Part shown: in pieces, positions 12,031 to 25,784 of the stretch
Position numbering within the stretch: position 1 is the first letter of the stretch
Layout: the number at the start of each line of letters is the position of its first letter
Source of the DNA: Viscum album
Lineage: Eukaryota; Streptophyta; Magnoliopsida; Santalales; Viscaceae
Length of the DNA stretch: 64,000 nt
Direction: 5' to 3'
Assembly (NCBI GenBank): GCA_963277665.1
Contig: OY728159.1
Location: 1,020,785,343 to 1,020,849,342, forward strand
Position numbers and translations under genes: made by a program
The notes under the pieces: generated by a model
Seen by the model: only the letters and a program-made list of their open reading frames with translations
Told to the model about the DNA's origin: nothing
The model's database searches: none

Positions 12031-14815
12031 CTAGAAGATATGTGGATGATAAGAGGTACGATATATATTTTTTCTACATTAAATACAAAACTAATAGGCA
12101 TAGGTGTTAGTCATTCCTTTATTTCATCTTATCTTGTTCTAGAATTAGAATTTTTGGTTGATCCCTTTAATCGACCCTTGGGCTTCGGGATTCATTCTGG
12201 ATATGACATAGTGATCACACAGTTATGATGATAGTGTGACCTAACTCTTGGTGGTGAGAGTTTCTGTTGGGACATATTTGTAGCAGCGATGAGGTCGTAT
12301 GACATCATCTTAGGTATGGACTGACTATCTGAAGTTTATGCCTAGATCAACTATTTCATGAGGATGATGTGGTGTGTACACAATGATGGGACTATTTTTT
12401 CCTTTTTGGGTGAAAAGGAAACACGGGAAATGCAGGATAGACTCATGAATAGGAGGTTTCAACTAATTACTCATCAATCAACTTGCATGACCCTTGGTGA
12501 AGTAGATGTTTTGATTTTTCAGTTCCCTACAGTGATGACATAGTATTGATATGTATTTCATGAGTACATTCCAAGATTACCTCCTCACCGATACATAGAC
12601 TTATCCATTGATCTACACCCTAGGACGACCTTGATATATATTCTACCATATCAGATGTCACCTGCAAATCTTCGTGAGTTGAGGGTGTAGTAGTAGTACT
12701 CAGAAAGGAATAGATTTGTTAGACCCAATGTTTCATCCTGGGAAGCCTCAGTTTTTTTTCGAAAAAGGAATAATGGATATTAAGTTTGTGTGTGGACTTC
12801 CGTTTCCTAAAATAGGTGACCATAAAGATGAAGTATCCACTATTTAGGATCAATGATCTCTTTGATCATTTGATAGGGGCATGATGTTTCTTAAAGAGTG
12901 ACCTCAGATTAGGCAATCACTAGTTGTGATTATAGGAACAGAACGTACCTTAGATGATAATCAGATTTCACTATTGTCACTATGATTTCTTGGTGATTCC
13001 ATTTGTCATGAAGAACACTCTATTAGTGTTCATGGGACTCATGAATTATATCTTTCATCCTTTCTTAAACTAATTCATGGTAGTCTTTATCAATAATATT
13101 CTAGAGTACTTAGTGTCTACAGAGAAGCATGTGATACACATGAATAGGGTTTTGGATGTAATATAAGATCATCAAATTTATGGGTATCTCTCGAAGTTCC
13201 AATTTTAGATTTAGTAGGTCCACTTTTTGGGACACATTCTCTCAGTGGATGTTGTATCTGTGGATCCAGAAAAGGTCGAGGTAGTTTTAGCTTGGGAGCC
13301 ACCCAGGAGTGTGATGGAGGTGTAGAAAATCCTTTGGTTGGAACGCTATTATCATTGATTTACACATAACTTCTATAATATATCATCTCCATTGAAATAT
13401 TTGACCCAAAAGGGGAAACCTTTTGTGTTGGAAGGGAGGTGATAATGATCCTTACAAAAGTCGAGGAAAAGATTGATGAGCTCCCCCATCTTGAGATTTC
13501 CATAAGAGGGTGTCATGTATGTAGTATTCTATAATGCATCAAGAACTAAGATTAGATGTTTTATGATGTATATGAGGAAAATTATTTTCTATTTTTCACA
13601 TAAGCTGATACCACTTGAGAAGAACTATGTGACCTACAATCTTGAGTTAGTATTGGTAGTATTCACACTGAAGATGCGGTGACACTACCTGATGGGAGAT
13701 TGGTTTATAATCTATTCTTACCACAAGAGTCTCAAATATATACTCTCTATAAATAATATTAAATTGATATATAGGTAGTCGATAGAGTTACTCCAAGATT
13801 ATTACTATTAGATTTTCTATACTTCTAGGAAAGGGAATGTGGTAGAAGATGCTCTTAGCACGAGATCTTATTCACAGTTGTTGATTGAGGAATCAAGGAA
13901 GTTTACCTAGTTATAGTTATACTTTGTGGATGGAGATGGAGTATCTTACCTCCAGTCAATGGTTGTTACCCCTATTATTTTGTAGTGTGTTAGGGAGTCA
14001 CATATTGGGGATACTAAATATGAGATTCAATGCACTCAGAGATCCACGAGACATGCTCTTGATGAGTTTTTGAAGGCAGGGAGAATGTCATTCTTTTTAG
14101 AGGATGCACGATGGTACCAGTGATGTTACAAGAGGAGTTTTTTAGATAGTTTCATACATATACATTGGTGGTAGATCTAGGTGTGGAAAATATATACCAA
14201 GACTTCCACCATCAGTTTCTTTGTCCACGAATGAGGAAGGGAATTACAGAGTTTGTATATAGATGCCTTACTTATAAGCTATTGAAGGCTGAACACTAGG
14301 TTCCAGTGGATTTAGGACAACCCTTGAGGTGACAACATGAAATTGGGATGGTATATCCTTGGAATTAATGATTGGGCTACCACATACATTTAGGGGACAT
14401 GATTCCATTTGGGAGATCGTTGACTTACTCACCAAGTCTACCCACTTCCTAGCTATTTCAAAGCAAAGTTTAATAAATAGTTTGGGATTCCTTTATGTAC
14501 AGAAGATTGTATAACTCAATGGAGTTCCCTATAATATACTTTATAATCAAGATTCTATCTTAACATCTCAGTTATTGAATGGATTTTATGAGGCTTCAAA
14601 GACTTTGCTACATTTGAGCATAAATTTTCACCCCCAAACTGATGGCTAGACTAAGAAGACCATTAGGATTTTAGAGGGAATACAGTGAACCTGTATGTTG
14701 TAATTTGGATGTATTCGATGGGATTAATTACATTTTTTGGAGTTTGCGTAAAACAATATATTCCACTACACTATTTGTATGGAACCATTAGAGACCTTGT
14801 ATGAGAGACCCTGCA
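12031..14815 (+). pseudogene. Pol pseudogene of gypsy B, first part (broken by element C)
   Basis: The protease is visible at 12,040-12,228, where GVSHSFISSYL follows the degenerate active site; the catalytic aspartate position reads glycine. Reverse transcriptase spans about 12,540-13,240: the catalytic strand reads VVFINNILEY near 13,080, so both aspartates of the usual FIDD are lost. An 'HFLGHILSVD' block follows near 13,225. RNase H lies about 13,480-13,870. Integrase begins with 'GVENIYQDFHHQF' near 14,175 and a degenerate HHCC finger, and runs to 'YGTIRDLV.ET' near 14,800. The frame is cut at 14,815 by gypsy C and resumes at 24,569. There are many internal stops. Confidence 0.8.
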
Positions 14816-17153
14816 TGTAACATCCCTTGATCTGACCCTCTCTCACATAGTCAGAAAGGGTTGGTTATGAGACCTCAAGTGCGCCTGTCCAAATGCTAGA
14901 GGATGTCGAGTAGTAAAAGAAATTTGTTAAGTACAGTAGTGAGAATATACCCATAGATTTAGAGGTTACAAAAGAATGAAAAAAATGTAAATAAATGAAT
15001 AAAACTAAGAGTGTGGAAATAATAGAAACAAAAAAATACAGTGTAAATCCAGCAACAAATCCAACTGAATAATCTAGTAAATAGTAAACGAATAATGTAA
15101 TGACATGATGAAATTTAACTAAATGCCACGCTATATGTAATAGAAGTAAACGATTAGAAGACTGAAATATTGACTCAAAAGTCCCCGATCTTGAACCCCG
15201 AGTTGGTCCAATTTCCAATGTCTATCCCATATTGTATGCAATCAGTCAATAGAAAGATCCTTTGCACTTGTCCAACCTATATCCACATAATCTGCTTGAG
15301 TACCAAATGATAACCTGAATAGGGTGTTAGTTTTACTCAATAGGTGAACACCACTATGTCTAAATATAACCATTATAATAATAGGGTTATAAAATAATTC
15401 AATAATAAAATGTATTAATTCATTTAACAATTAAATTAACACCACACCAACCTGATTCAGCTCCATACTGGAACATCTCTTATCATGTCTCACAATCATG
15501 CCAACCATCACCGTATAACCATGGTAAAACATAACCAACATCAACACCATGTTGGAATGTCTCTGAGAATTTCATACAACCATGCCAACAATAACCATAT
15601 AACCATGGAATATAAAATATACAAATATGGGTCAAACTCACTATATAAGAATTGTAACATTCAATTAGGACCAAGCCCGATATATCAGTATTTCAACGTG
15701 TCTCAAGGACAGGCCTGATATATTAGTATTACAACATTCATTCAAGTACAAGCTTGGTATATCAGCATTATAGAAATAAATTGGGGCCAATATCAGTATA
15801 TCATAATTTTAGCATTTGTAAAGGCCAAACCTAGTATATCATCATTTCAGTATGCGTTAGGGCCAAGCCTGATATATATGCATTAAAAAATTCAATCATG
15901 TCACATTTTATAATAATAAGGATATCACAATATCATATCATTAGTCTCAATGGTTAATTAATCAAATTACCATTTATCTTTTTATTTCTCATTTCAGTTA
16001 TCAATTTCCCATAATCAATAAGATGCCAGTTTTCTCATTAAACATGCTAGTCCAAGGTCAATATATATCCAAAAATCACCCAAAAAACATTTCATGCTAA
16101 ACAAACTTTAATAAATTAAATAATTCATATATAATCATGGGTTTGCCCAACCAAATGGTAGCCACAATCTAGGTCAAAATCCAATTGGGTCCAAAGGGAA
16201 TCCAAGAAAGAACCCAATTCATAAATTAATTTATTTAGCACATGATATGTTAAAAAAATTGTAATATTTCATATACTTGACAATTATCAAATGATATTTT
16301 TAAGGTTTAGACCCCTACTATTTAATAGAAATAAACAAAAAGATTCCAATAGAGAACTCCCATGATGAATAAGGTGTGGGTGATTTCAAGAAGGATCCTA
16401 GATCAAAACACATCATGATCAACACCAAAAATGAACGCTTTCAATAGATTACACCAAAATGGTCTAATATTAAAGGGGTAGATGGTATAACATAACCAAA
16501 ACCAAATATGAGGGATCATATTCATGATCAGGACATCTAGAATCAAGAGAGGTTCTCCAAAACTACCTGGATGTACCCCTATAGTTGAGAGGAATAAGTT
16601 TCATGAATGTTAGAAAATAAAATCAACTACATGATACACTATAAACCAACAGGTCAAGGAATTACATGCTGATTAATATATTTAAATGTCATATAATTAT
16701 TTTTAGAGGGATACATTAAAAAACACATCACCTCATCTGAATATTAAATTTTATTGAACATTACACAATACGTACTCTATTTACACAACATGTAAATGTT
16801 TTGAAAATGGGTTTTCAACCCATTTTACTTATAAAAACAACCTAATACCCATTTAAGGATTCTCAACATACCATGAACCCATGGTAAAACTTGACCCATT
16901 TTCCCATACTTAATTAATTAAAACAACATACATCCCTAAACATTATGTCATTTTCCCCAACAAAGGCTCCATGAATGGATCCTCTACGAATTTATCAAGT
17001 ATCCTCATAGACTAAGTCTTATTTTATTCAAACACACAATTGTTTTTGGAGTAAAAAAAACCACTAAGGTTTAAGAATGAGTAAAAACTGAACCTAAGAA
17101 ATATTAACAAAAAACCCATAGAAAGACATACCCAAAAATGATGGGATCTTATA
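14816..17153 (-). mobile_element. 3' LTR of gypsy C
   Basis: This is the left copy in window order and the 3' LTR on the element's own strand. It aligns with 22,352-24,563, for example in 'gaaagggttggttatgagacctca'-like sequence near both starts. It is about 126 bp longer than its partner, largely through extra copies of a TATATCAG-containing sub-repeat at 15,660-15,880. Confidence 0.85.
15655..15885. repeat. Tandem sub-repeat in gypsy C LTR (about 38-45 bp)
   Basis: About six imperfect units of the form 'aggccaagcctgatatatcag..att.caacatt' follow each other. The matching stretch of the other LTR (about 23,195-23,315) shows only three or four poorer units. Confidence 0.65.
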
Positions 17154-17164
17154 ACCTCCCCACC
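17154..17164 (-). other. Polypurine tract of gypsy C
   Basis: On the minus strand this reads GGTGGGGAGGT directly before the LTR. That is the expected place for the plus-strand primer of reverse transcription. Confidence 0.65.
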
Positions 17165-17239
17165 ATATAACAGCTCAACCATGAGCTACATTAAGAATCA
17201 TTTTAGGGTCTCATCAAACAAGCCTGGCCACTAAGATTG

Positions 17240-18640
17240 CATATTATAGTTTTTCTCCTAGGTTTACTCATGAACTATCCCATACAACCAAGGCACTTAA
17301 ACCAATGGAATCTCCCTACTTTAGAGATACTTCTCATTATGGTCCACAATCCATATCAGATTCTCTTAAAAGGACGCATCATAAATAAGATTGAAATTTT
17401 CTCTATTTGTCATGCGATAAGGTTCTAGATAAAATCTATGAAGTTGAGATTTGTGGAAAATGTCATTCATGGGACTATAGTTTTGTGGAAGGTATATAAA
17501 ATATGTCACTTGACCGACCCTATCCACTATCTCAAATAGCTTGACAAACATGGGAACTATCATTCCCTATATCCTGATAAGACATTTCCCCAACCTAAGA
17601 AATACTCTAAGTAAAACATTTTGACTAACCTAAAACTACATAGGTCTTATTCGATGGTCATCATATGATTTATACCTATTTTTTTGGTGACCAACCACTG
17701 TTAGATCAACTAAACATGATTATGCATCTCTTACAGGAGACTAATCCCAATAAACACTGACTCACCTACCTTCATCCAACAAAGAGTTGAATAGAACAAC
17801 TTTCCATAAAAATCCTCAAAAGGTTTCATTTAGATAGATGAATGGAAGAATTTTTTATATGAAAACTACATGAGTTCCATATGTTGGTCCCAAAGACCAC
17901 CAAAATCCAAAACACAGGCTCATAATTTAACATCAAGAAGTAGAATAGTCCTCTCATATTGACCATCAGTTAGATTCTGGTAGGCCATACCCAAGATAAA
18001 ATAATATCCCAAGTCCTTCTAAAGACCCCTCCATAACCACGATGATAAACTAGGATATATATTTGATATGATACTACCCAAAAAACCATGCAACTGAACT
18101 CTCACACACATAAATAATTCCTAGATCATCAACTGTGAAGGTCTCCATGATAGGAAAGATATGGCCTAACTTCATCAGTCGGTCCAAAAATCACCCATAC
18201 AATATCATTTTTATGGGCTTTCATAGGTAATGATATCACAAAATCTATTGTTTCATCATCCCATTTAAACTCAAGAATGGGAAAAGGTTTCAAAGGACCA
18301 GTCATCCTTTGTGTTTGTCTTTCACCCACGGATAAGTGAAACATCTTTCCAAAAATCATGCTACTTAATTATTCATTCATAACCACTAGTACTGTCTATG
18401 GATATCATGATATATCTTTTTCAAACCCAAATGTACCACCCAACTCAAATCATGAAACTTTTTCATAAGCTCCACATTCAAGCTTGTAGGAACCCATACT
18501 CAAATAGGGAAAAAATATAATATCCACTTCCAAGATACCTTCCAGATGGTGTATCCTCACCATATAATTTTTCCCCCAGAACTAAGCCCTCCAGATTAAA
18601 TAACTACTCAATATTGATATGGTAAAAAATAAACGGTATA
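17240..18640 (-). pseudogene. Integrase and C-terminal region of gypsy C (pseudogene)
   Basis: On the minus strand, 18,129-18,359 reads as an integrase segment: 'GPLKPFPILEFKWDDETIDF' corresponds to the 'LLQPLPIPEWKW..I.MDFV' stretch before the catalytic core of Ty3/gypsy integrases, followed by 'DIVWVIFGPTDEV'. Further downstream, 17,366-17,563 reads 'KLFEIVDRVGQVTYFIYLPQ' and 'NDIFHKSQLHRF', the conserved block (GPF.I..RVG..AY.L.LP....HDVFHVS.LR) just before the chromodomain. Stops separate the pieces. This places C in the chromodomain-bearing gypsy group. Confidence 0.8.
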
Positions 18641-20470
18641 AATGATGTAAAAGTCAGAGCTACTGGTCCCTGAGACTCCTGAACGTCTAAAATTCATGTA
18701 TTCAAATAGATCCATTATCTGCCACTCATCCAAAAATTCCCATACTAACTCCATTTTCATCTTTTGTAACAAATCATCAACAATGATGTTTCTGTTTACT
18801 GGTGTATAACCCAAATCAAAATCAAAATAATGAAGATAATTGATCTAAATCCTCTATCGAAGGTAAAAGTATCGTTGAGAAAATATGTACATGAGGCTCT
18901 TATGGTCCATGTATACCAAAAACCCCTCACCCATGAGATAATGACTTCAACATCTCAAGAAATGTATCACTAATACTAAATCCAAATCAGGAGTAGGGTA
19001 ATTAATCTAATACATTCTCATATATTTTCATCCATAAGTAACCAGTTGACCCTCCTGCATTAGAACTTCTCTGAGTCTAAATTAGGATGCATCATAGAAC
19101 ATGGTATGCACTATATGCTTCACAAGTAAAGTGAGGATGTGTGCTGAGGTCATCCTTTATTTTATCTCCTGAAAAGACCTCTCACAATAATCTGACAAAA
19201 AAATCACCCCTTTATTTTTTTATTACTAACATTAGTTCTACCAAATAGGAAAATTCCTAGGTAAAACACTAATAATATCTCGTTAACCCCAGAAAGTTCC
19301 AAATCTCAAAGAAATTCTTGGGATTCTCCCAAGATACCATGGATGAAACTTTCTCTATGTCTACTAAAACTCTTACCTATGATATAACATAGCCTATTAA
19401 GTGCACTTTATCAATCTTGAAATTACATCTTTTTAGATTGGCATAAAGCTGATTCTCTCTCAATATAATCAAGACGATGTCAAGATGTTTGGTGTGATCA
19501 TCTCTTGAATGGGTGCACACTAATATGTTATAAAAACCACCACAAGACTATCTAGAAAAGGATTAAAGATACTATTCATCATGGCTATGAATACATCTAC
19601 TACATTAGTAAAATCAAATGGCATCACTGTGAACTCATACAATCCATACCTACTCTGAAAATCAATCCATGGTATGTTTGATGGTCTCACCCTCAACTAA
19701 TGGTATCCATATATAGAATTGATCTTAGAGAAGATCTTATAGCATCTTAAATGATCAATGAGATCATAAATACATTAAAGAGGATACCGATTCTTGACTA
19801 TCATCCAGTTTAGTATCTGGTAGTCAACACCCAAGTGGAAAGTCCCATCAGCCTTTTTGGTGAATCAAACTAGAGAAACCTAAGGAGAGGTACTAGGCCA
19901 TATAAAAAATTTTATTTAAAGATAAACCAATAGAACTTTCAACTCTGAAATATTTGATGGATCCATTATATTATACTAGATAGAAACATGCTCTTCTATA
20001 GACCCCAAATTGATCTTTTTCTCTGGCAATAAGTCATAGAACTCATTTGGGAAAACATCCTGAAAATGGTCTACCACAGGAGGAAAAGAATAATTCTACA
20101 TTTCCCTATAATCTATAGCAAGACTGACCATCCGAGTTGTGAAAAAAATCAATATGCACTGAATTGATCCTATACGACTAGCCTGAATATCCCACTCACC
20201 TCGGTGAGAATAACTTCCTACTTATGGATATAAAAAGGTAACTATCCTCTAGTAATAGTTGATATGAGCTTGGTATAGAACTAAAAAATATATAACATGA
20301 ATTAAATCTAAACCTATCATTTACAAAACAAATGGTTCTCAAAAGAAATTTTAACCACCAATCACTAGAGAACACACATTGCAACATTTCATATTTTATG
20401 AGCGCACTCCCAATGGTGTGTCAATCGCCAAAAAACCAACTAATATTTCCTCATCCAAACCTAAACCATT
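18641..20470 (-). pseudogene. Reverse transcriptase / RNase H region of gypsy C (pseudogene)
   Basis: Between about 19,870 and 19,390 (minus strand) the RT fingers and palm can be followed: 'ADGTFHLGVDYQILN', then 'VKNRYPL', 'KINSIYGYH.LRVRPSNIPW', 'SRYGLYEFTVMPFDFTN', and a 'FLDSLVVVFI' strand that ends in a stop where the catalytic aspartates should be. RNase H is expected at about 19,300-18,640 but is too decayed for me to delimit. It is non-functional. Confidence 0.75.
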
Positions 20471-22330
20471 TTAAAAAAGAGAATATAAAAATGATTGTGA
20501 TGCCCCTATATCAAAAAAAAAACACAAGAAATGGTAGATGATATAAGAGTTGAACCTCTAATAGTAGATGGTCGTGCATCTATAATTTCCAAAGTAGTCT
20601 TTATAACATGCAGTTGATTAGCCCCTCTTCCCTGGGCTCTAGACTATCTCTTATAATCTATACCCTCTTCATGATACTTCCATTCCTGGATGGGGGTTCC
20701 ACATCCCCTTCCTCGTTCAGAAAATCCTATGGAAGTCAGGATACCTATTTGATGAGGATTAGATGATTCCTTTTAGACTCTAGTGCTTTTCCTATTCCCC
20801 TACCACCACTTTGCCTTTTCATTCCCCTAAAAAACCTCCGTATATGACCCATACTACCGTAAGAATGTCTCTACAAAGATAGGTATGTACACAGAGGTTG
20901 ATTGTTTCCCATCTTACAACATGGATAGAACTGAAACAGAGCATGATCTTAAGATGGATTCTCACTACCCTAACTTCTTTCCCCACTATTTACATGAAAA
21001 AGCTATCATAATGATAGCTCTTTCTAATAGAAGAAGAGTTCACATTTTTTCCTACTGAAATAGTCTAGCTGCTGCTTCGGGCCTCTCTTAGATTTCGGTC
21101 TATGATGAGTTCCTGGTTTATCACATTTGAAAAATTGATCAGACTGAACACGTTCACCTGTAACCTGATCTCATAGTGAAGAAAATCCTAAAATAATCTC
21201 ACCCTAGAGATCACATCATCTACCAATGATGGCGCAAAACACTGTAGGTCAGTTAAACGTTCGATGTTGTCCAACACTAACATGCCCTCCTATGTTAGGT
21301 GCATGAACTCATGTTCATTCTCATCCTTAAAAGTCTCAGGATAGAAATTTATCAAGAACATTGTATTGATGTACTTACAAGATACCTCCTCATAAACCCC
21401 ACGTTATTCAGAATTTCCCACAAACTCTAGACTGGTCTATAAAGCATAAATGAATTAAGCTTCACCCTCTTATATGAGGGTGTCTCAAGATTCTTAAAGA
21501 TTGTATGGACTGACTCAATCCCAAAATTTTATTCCTAGGTCTTCCCACCCTAGTAAACGTAGGTGTATTCTATATCTAAAACTCTCTTGTCAGCTCATAC
21601 ATTCAAGGCATGGTGTGAACTGTATCTCTTTCCATGGATATCATGACCCTCAAGAAATTTCTGTGAAGATGAACATTCAACTGATCCTCAGGTACTACAG
21701 GGATCTTCAGTTCAACTATGTTAGGTGTGTTCTGATTACCACTCTCTTGATGCTCAACTCAAATATAGAATGGAGTCATTTTCTATAAAAGAAAATCACA
21801 CTCTTTATAACACTAGTTATCAATAAGGTAAACCTCAATAGGTGACAACAATAGAGAACCACTACTTATGGTCTCTCCAGGCATGGATTAGAAGTATTTT
21901 AGCATGATGTAACACTTTTTTTATTTCATTTCTTAGATATAACCAGTATATCATATTATAGTTCAATAGTAAAGTATATATCCCATGCAATACATATGTT
22001 TATATCCTAAATAATTCATGCCAATATATATCATTATGTGTCTATCATGATGCATTAATACACATCCTATTCCATACCGATCTATGAGTATAAATCTCAG
22101 GGATAAATAATATCGTAACACAATAACACCACAGAACATGTAAATAAACCAAGATGAAATAACATCAACTTTAAAAAGAGAATAATATAAATAGAAATCC
22201 CACCCATGGGACTTTGATTTTCCCTCATACATAGGTTAGCTACTCCCATACATAAAATCATTACCATGTCCCGACACATCATAGTCTAATTTCAAGCTTT
22301 CCCAAATAATAAATAAATAGAAAATAAGTT
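20465..22330 (-). pseudogene. Gag and protease region of gypsy C (pseudogene)
   Basis: The protease active site is unusually well kept: on the minus strand, about 20,525-20,465 reads VFFFDIGASQSF, matching the D-(T/S)-G-A-S-H-S-F consensus of retrotransposon aspartic proteases. The region between 20,700 and 22,330 should be Gag, on the evidence of position, the primer-binding site just upstream and the basic tail near 20,700-20,950. I can follow only fragments of it. Confidence 0.6.
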
Positions 22331-22337
22331 TGGTGTT

Positions 22338-22348
22338 CTTTGATACCA
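22338..22348 (-). other. Primer-binding site of gypsy C
   Basis: On the minus strand this reads TGGTATCAAAG, a one-base variant of the tRNA-iMet site. It lies 3 nt inside the 5' LTR. Confidence 0.8.
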
Positions 22349-22351
22349 CTT

Positions 22352-24563
22352 TGTAATGTCCCCTAATTAGGAATTACGTCATGTGGCCTGAAAGGGTTGG
22401 TTATGAGACCTCAACCGCACCTCCCCATACATGAGAGGCTTCTGAATAGTATGGGTGATAAGTATAGTGAAGAGGTAGTCCTCCTATATTCATAGGATAC
22501 AACACCATGAAAAAACAATGTAAATAAATAAATAAATATCATATTGCATAAATAATAGAAACAATATGATTTTTTGGGAATCTAATAATTAATCCAACTA
22601 AAAATATAATAAATAATAAATGAATAATGTAATTATGTGCTATAATGTTACTAAATTTCATGCTAGATTTAATAAAAGTAAAATACTAGGAGTCTCAAAT
22701 AAAGAAAACAAATTCCCTGGTCCTGAACCCCATATCAATCACATCTTCAAACTCCATCCCATCCAGTAAGCAATCAATCAACAACAAGGTGATTTTACCT
22801 TTTCCAACATGGATCCATGTAATCTTATAAAGTAACAAATAATTTCCTGGACAGGGTGTTATTTTAACTCAATAAGTCAACGCCACCATGTCTAAACATA
22901 ACCATTGTCATAATTAGTGTTTTCAATAATGAAATAAACAAATGTGTTAATTAAATTGATAATTAAATTAACACCACATAAACCTAATTCAACTCCGTGC
23001 TAGAATATCCCTGATCATGTCTCACTGCCATTCCAACCATCACCATTTTTCTATGGTAGAACATAACCTTCTTCAGCACCATGCCAAAATGTCTCTGAGC
23101 TTGTCTTATAACCATTTCAACCGTAACCATAAAACCAAGGTATATAAACTAAAAAAACATGGTTCAAACCCTATATATAATCATTTCAACATTCAATTAG
23201 GGAAAATACCTGAATATCAGCATTACAGCTAGTCTTAGAGCCCAGTATGGTATATCAAAATTACAAAATTCAGTCAGTTCCAACCCTAAAATATAATCAT
23301 TACAACATTTAATAAAAACACACGTCATAATAATAAGGATATCACATCATAAGGATCAATGGTTAATTATGAAAATTACAACTTATCTTTAAATTTACCA
23401 TTTCATTTATCAACTAGTCATAACCAATAACATTCCAGTTTTCTCAATAAACAATCCAAGACAAGGTGAATCTATATCAAACAATGAACCAAAAACCAAG
23501 TCATGCTAAACACAATTCTTCGATAAATTAAATAATTCATTTATAATCAAGGGTTCTCTCACCTATATTTTAGCCACAAGATTGGTCAAAATCCAATTGG
23601 ATCCAAAGGGACTCCAAGAAATAATCCAATCCATCAATTAATTTATTCGGTGCATGATATTTTGGTGCAATTGAAATATTTCACATACTTGATAATTATA
23701 AAACCATAGGGTTATGGTTTAGACACCCTAAATTTTACCAGTGAACAACACAATACTTCCAATGGTGAACACCCCTGAGGAAGAAGGTGTAGAAATTTTC
23801 AAGAAGGATCCTAGATAAAAAATGATCAAGATTAAAACCAGCAAAGAACATGGTCAATAGATTACACTGCAATGGTCAGATATCAATGGGAGAGAAATAA
23901 AAAAACATACCAAAACTACTTACTAGGGATCATATGTGTGATCAGTATGTACAAAATAAATAGAGACCCTCCAAAATTTTCTAGAAGGATCCCAAGGACC
24001 GAGAGGAATAAACAACATGTGAGTTGTAAAATAAAATCAACCACATAGTACACTTAAAACTACAAGTCATGTAATTACACGATGTATAATATAGTTACAT
24101 TTCATGTAATTATTTTTATATGGATACAACAAAAATTCTATTTCCCCAGTAGAATATTAAATTCTCTCAAACATTAGATAGTGTGTAATCCATTTAGACG
24201 ATAGGTAAATGTTCTACAGATGGGTTTTTATCCCTTTTTATATATAAAAATAACCTAAACCCCCTTTAAGTCTTCTTGACTTACCATGAACCCATGGTAA
24301 CAATTGAAATACATTCCGAGACTCCATTAATTCAAAGAACATACATCCATAAACTTTAAATAATTTTCCACAATAAAGACTGTCCACATGGATCCTCTAT
24401 TGTTTTCTCATGTTTCCTCACAACCCAAGACTATGATTATTCAAAAACCTAGTAATTTGTGAAGAAAATGAAACCACCAAGTTTTAAAGATGAGTAAAAA
24501 CTCAACCAAAATAAGTTTAATGATAAAATAAGAGACATAACTAGAAAAAAACAGGACCTTACA
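22352..24563 (-). mobile_element. 5' LTR of gypsy C
   Basis: This is the partner of 14,816-17,153. It begins TGTAATGTCCCC and ends GGACCTTACA on the plus strand. The primer-binding site next to its left edge identifies it as the 5' LTR of a minus-strand element. Confidence 0.85.
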
Positions 24564-24568
24564 CTACA

Positions 24569-25046
24569 TTTCACCACTATGTTGGACCGGAAAGGAGAGT
24601 CATCGCTTATGTGACTAGAGTTAGTGTAAGCCACTATAGAGAAGGTTCAGATCGTCTCGAAGCATACGAGGACCACATAGATTTCCATAAGTCCTATGTA
24701 GACTGAAAATGTAGCCCCCTAGAGTTTGAGGAGGGTGACCATGGGTTCCTATGGGTCTCAACTCAATGTGGATTATGATGGTTTTTTGGGAGGTAAGTTA
24801 TCTCCGAGATTCATTAGACATTTACATATACTATTTTAGGGTTAAAAAGGTTGTGGATTACTTAGATCTCTGCTTGAATTTAGATCGGGTACATGATTTC
24901 TTTCACATGTCTCAGTTGAGGAGGTATGTGCATGATCCATTGCTTGTTATAGATTGGGGAAAGTTAGACATCAAGGATGAAGCTACCTTTTCTGAGTACC
25001 TAGTAGAGATCAAGGATTTGTTGGAGAGGATACTTCATGATTTGTT
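24569..25046 (+). pseudogene. Pol pseudogene of gypsy B, second part
   Basis: This is the continuation of B's integrase after gypsy C. It starts with a 'SPLCWTG' equivalent just after the target-site copy. It includes a good pre-chromodomain block: 'YLRDSLDIYIYYFRVKKV' is degenerate, but 'CLNLDRVHDFFHMSQLRRYV' (24,865-24,930) and 'KLDIKDEATFSEYLVEIKDL' (24,961-25,020) match the chromovirus C-terminus. About 120 codons are open here, more than elsewhere in B. The frame is then cut by element D at about 25,047. The same region in A is 6,960-7,200. Confidence 0.8.
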
Positions 25047-25784
25047 TAATTTTTCCTTAAAAACAAATTTTTTCCACATATTTTTAATTAACATATATCA
25101 ATTTCATTATTTATTTTAACAATTTTTACTAAATAAAGTCACTTTTGTATTTTTATAAACAAATTTATCAATTAATCAATTTTTATAATTAATCGTGTAT
25201 TTCAAGCACTATATTTTTTAAATTAAGTTTTACTTTATTTTATAGTCTAAAAGTTTTGTTATTTAGTTAGTTTATTTTGTCTTCTTATATAATATTTAAG
25301 AATTAGTTGATTGATTTATTAATTATGATTTTGTTCATTAAATAATATAGTGATGATTTATTTTTTCTTGTATTAAATATTTAATAATTTAGAATAACAA
25401 AATTTTTAGCTGTATAATAATAATTCATTAATTATAAACATAAGTTTATTAACTTGATTATTTTATTAAAACTCTTTAATATAATTTATTAAATTAACTT
25501 AAGTATATAATAACAATTTAACCAACTTGTTACTTAAATAATTTTATTTTTTAAAGTAGCTATTTTAAATTGTTTAAATTTGTTTTATAATTGACTAATT
25601 TAAATCAATTTTATTTTAGAATATAATAATAATATAACTTATGTTTAATGGGTTTCATAAATTTATTAATGTTTTTTTTGTTTTTAAAGTTTCAATTATT
25701 TTAATTAAGTTTTAGTTTTACTTATTTATTTTGTTTATATTTTTTTTAAATTTTAATTTATTTTATCCCTTTGTTTATTTTGCA

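Larger units (their letters stand above)
14816..24563 (-). mobile_element. Gypsy element C inserted in B's integrase
   Basis: This is a complete but decayed LTR retrotransposon on the minus strand. Its LTRs lie at 14,816-17,153 and 22,352-24,563. On its own strand the LTR runs from TGTAAGGTCC to GGGACATTACA. The flanks are CTGCA (14,811-14,815) and CTACA (24,564-24,568), a 5-bp target-site duplication with one G-to-A change. It has a primer-binding site, a polypurine tract and gag-pol remnants. Removing it rejoins B's integrase region in the expected order, comparable with 6,715-6,760 of element A. Confidence 0.85.
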
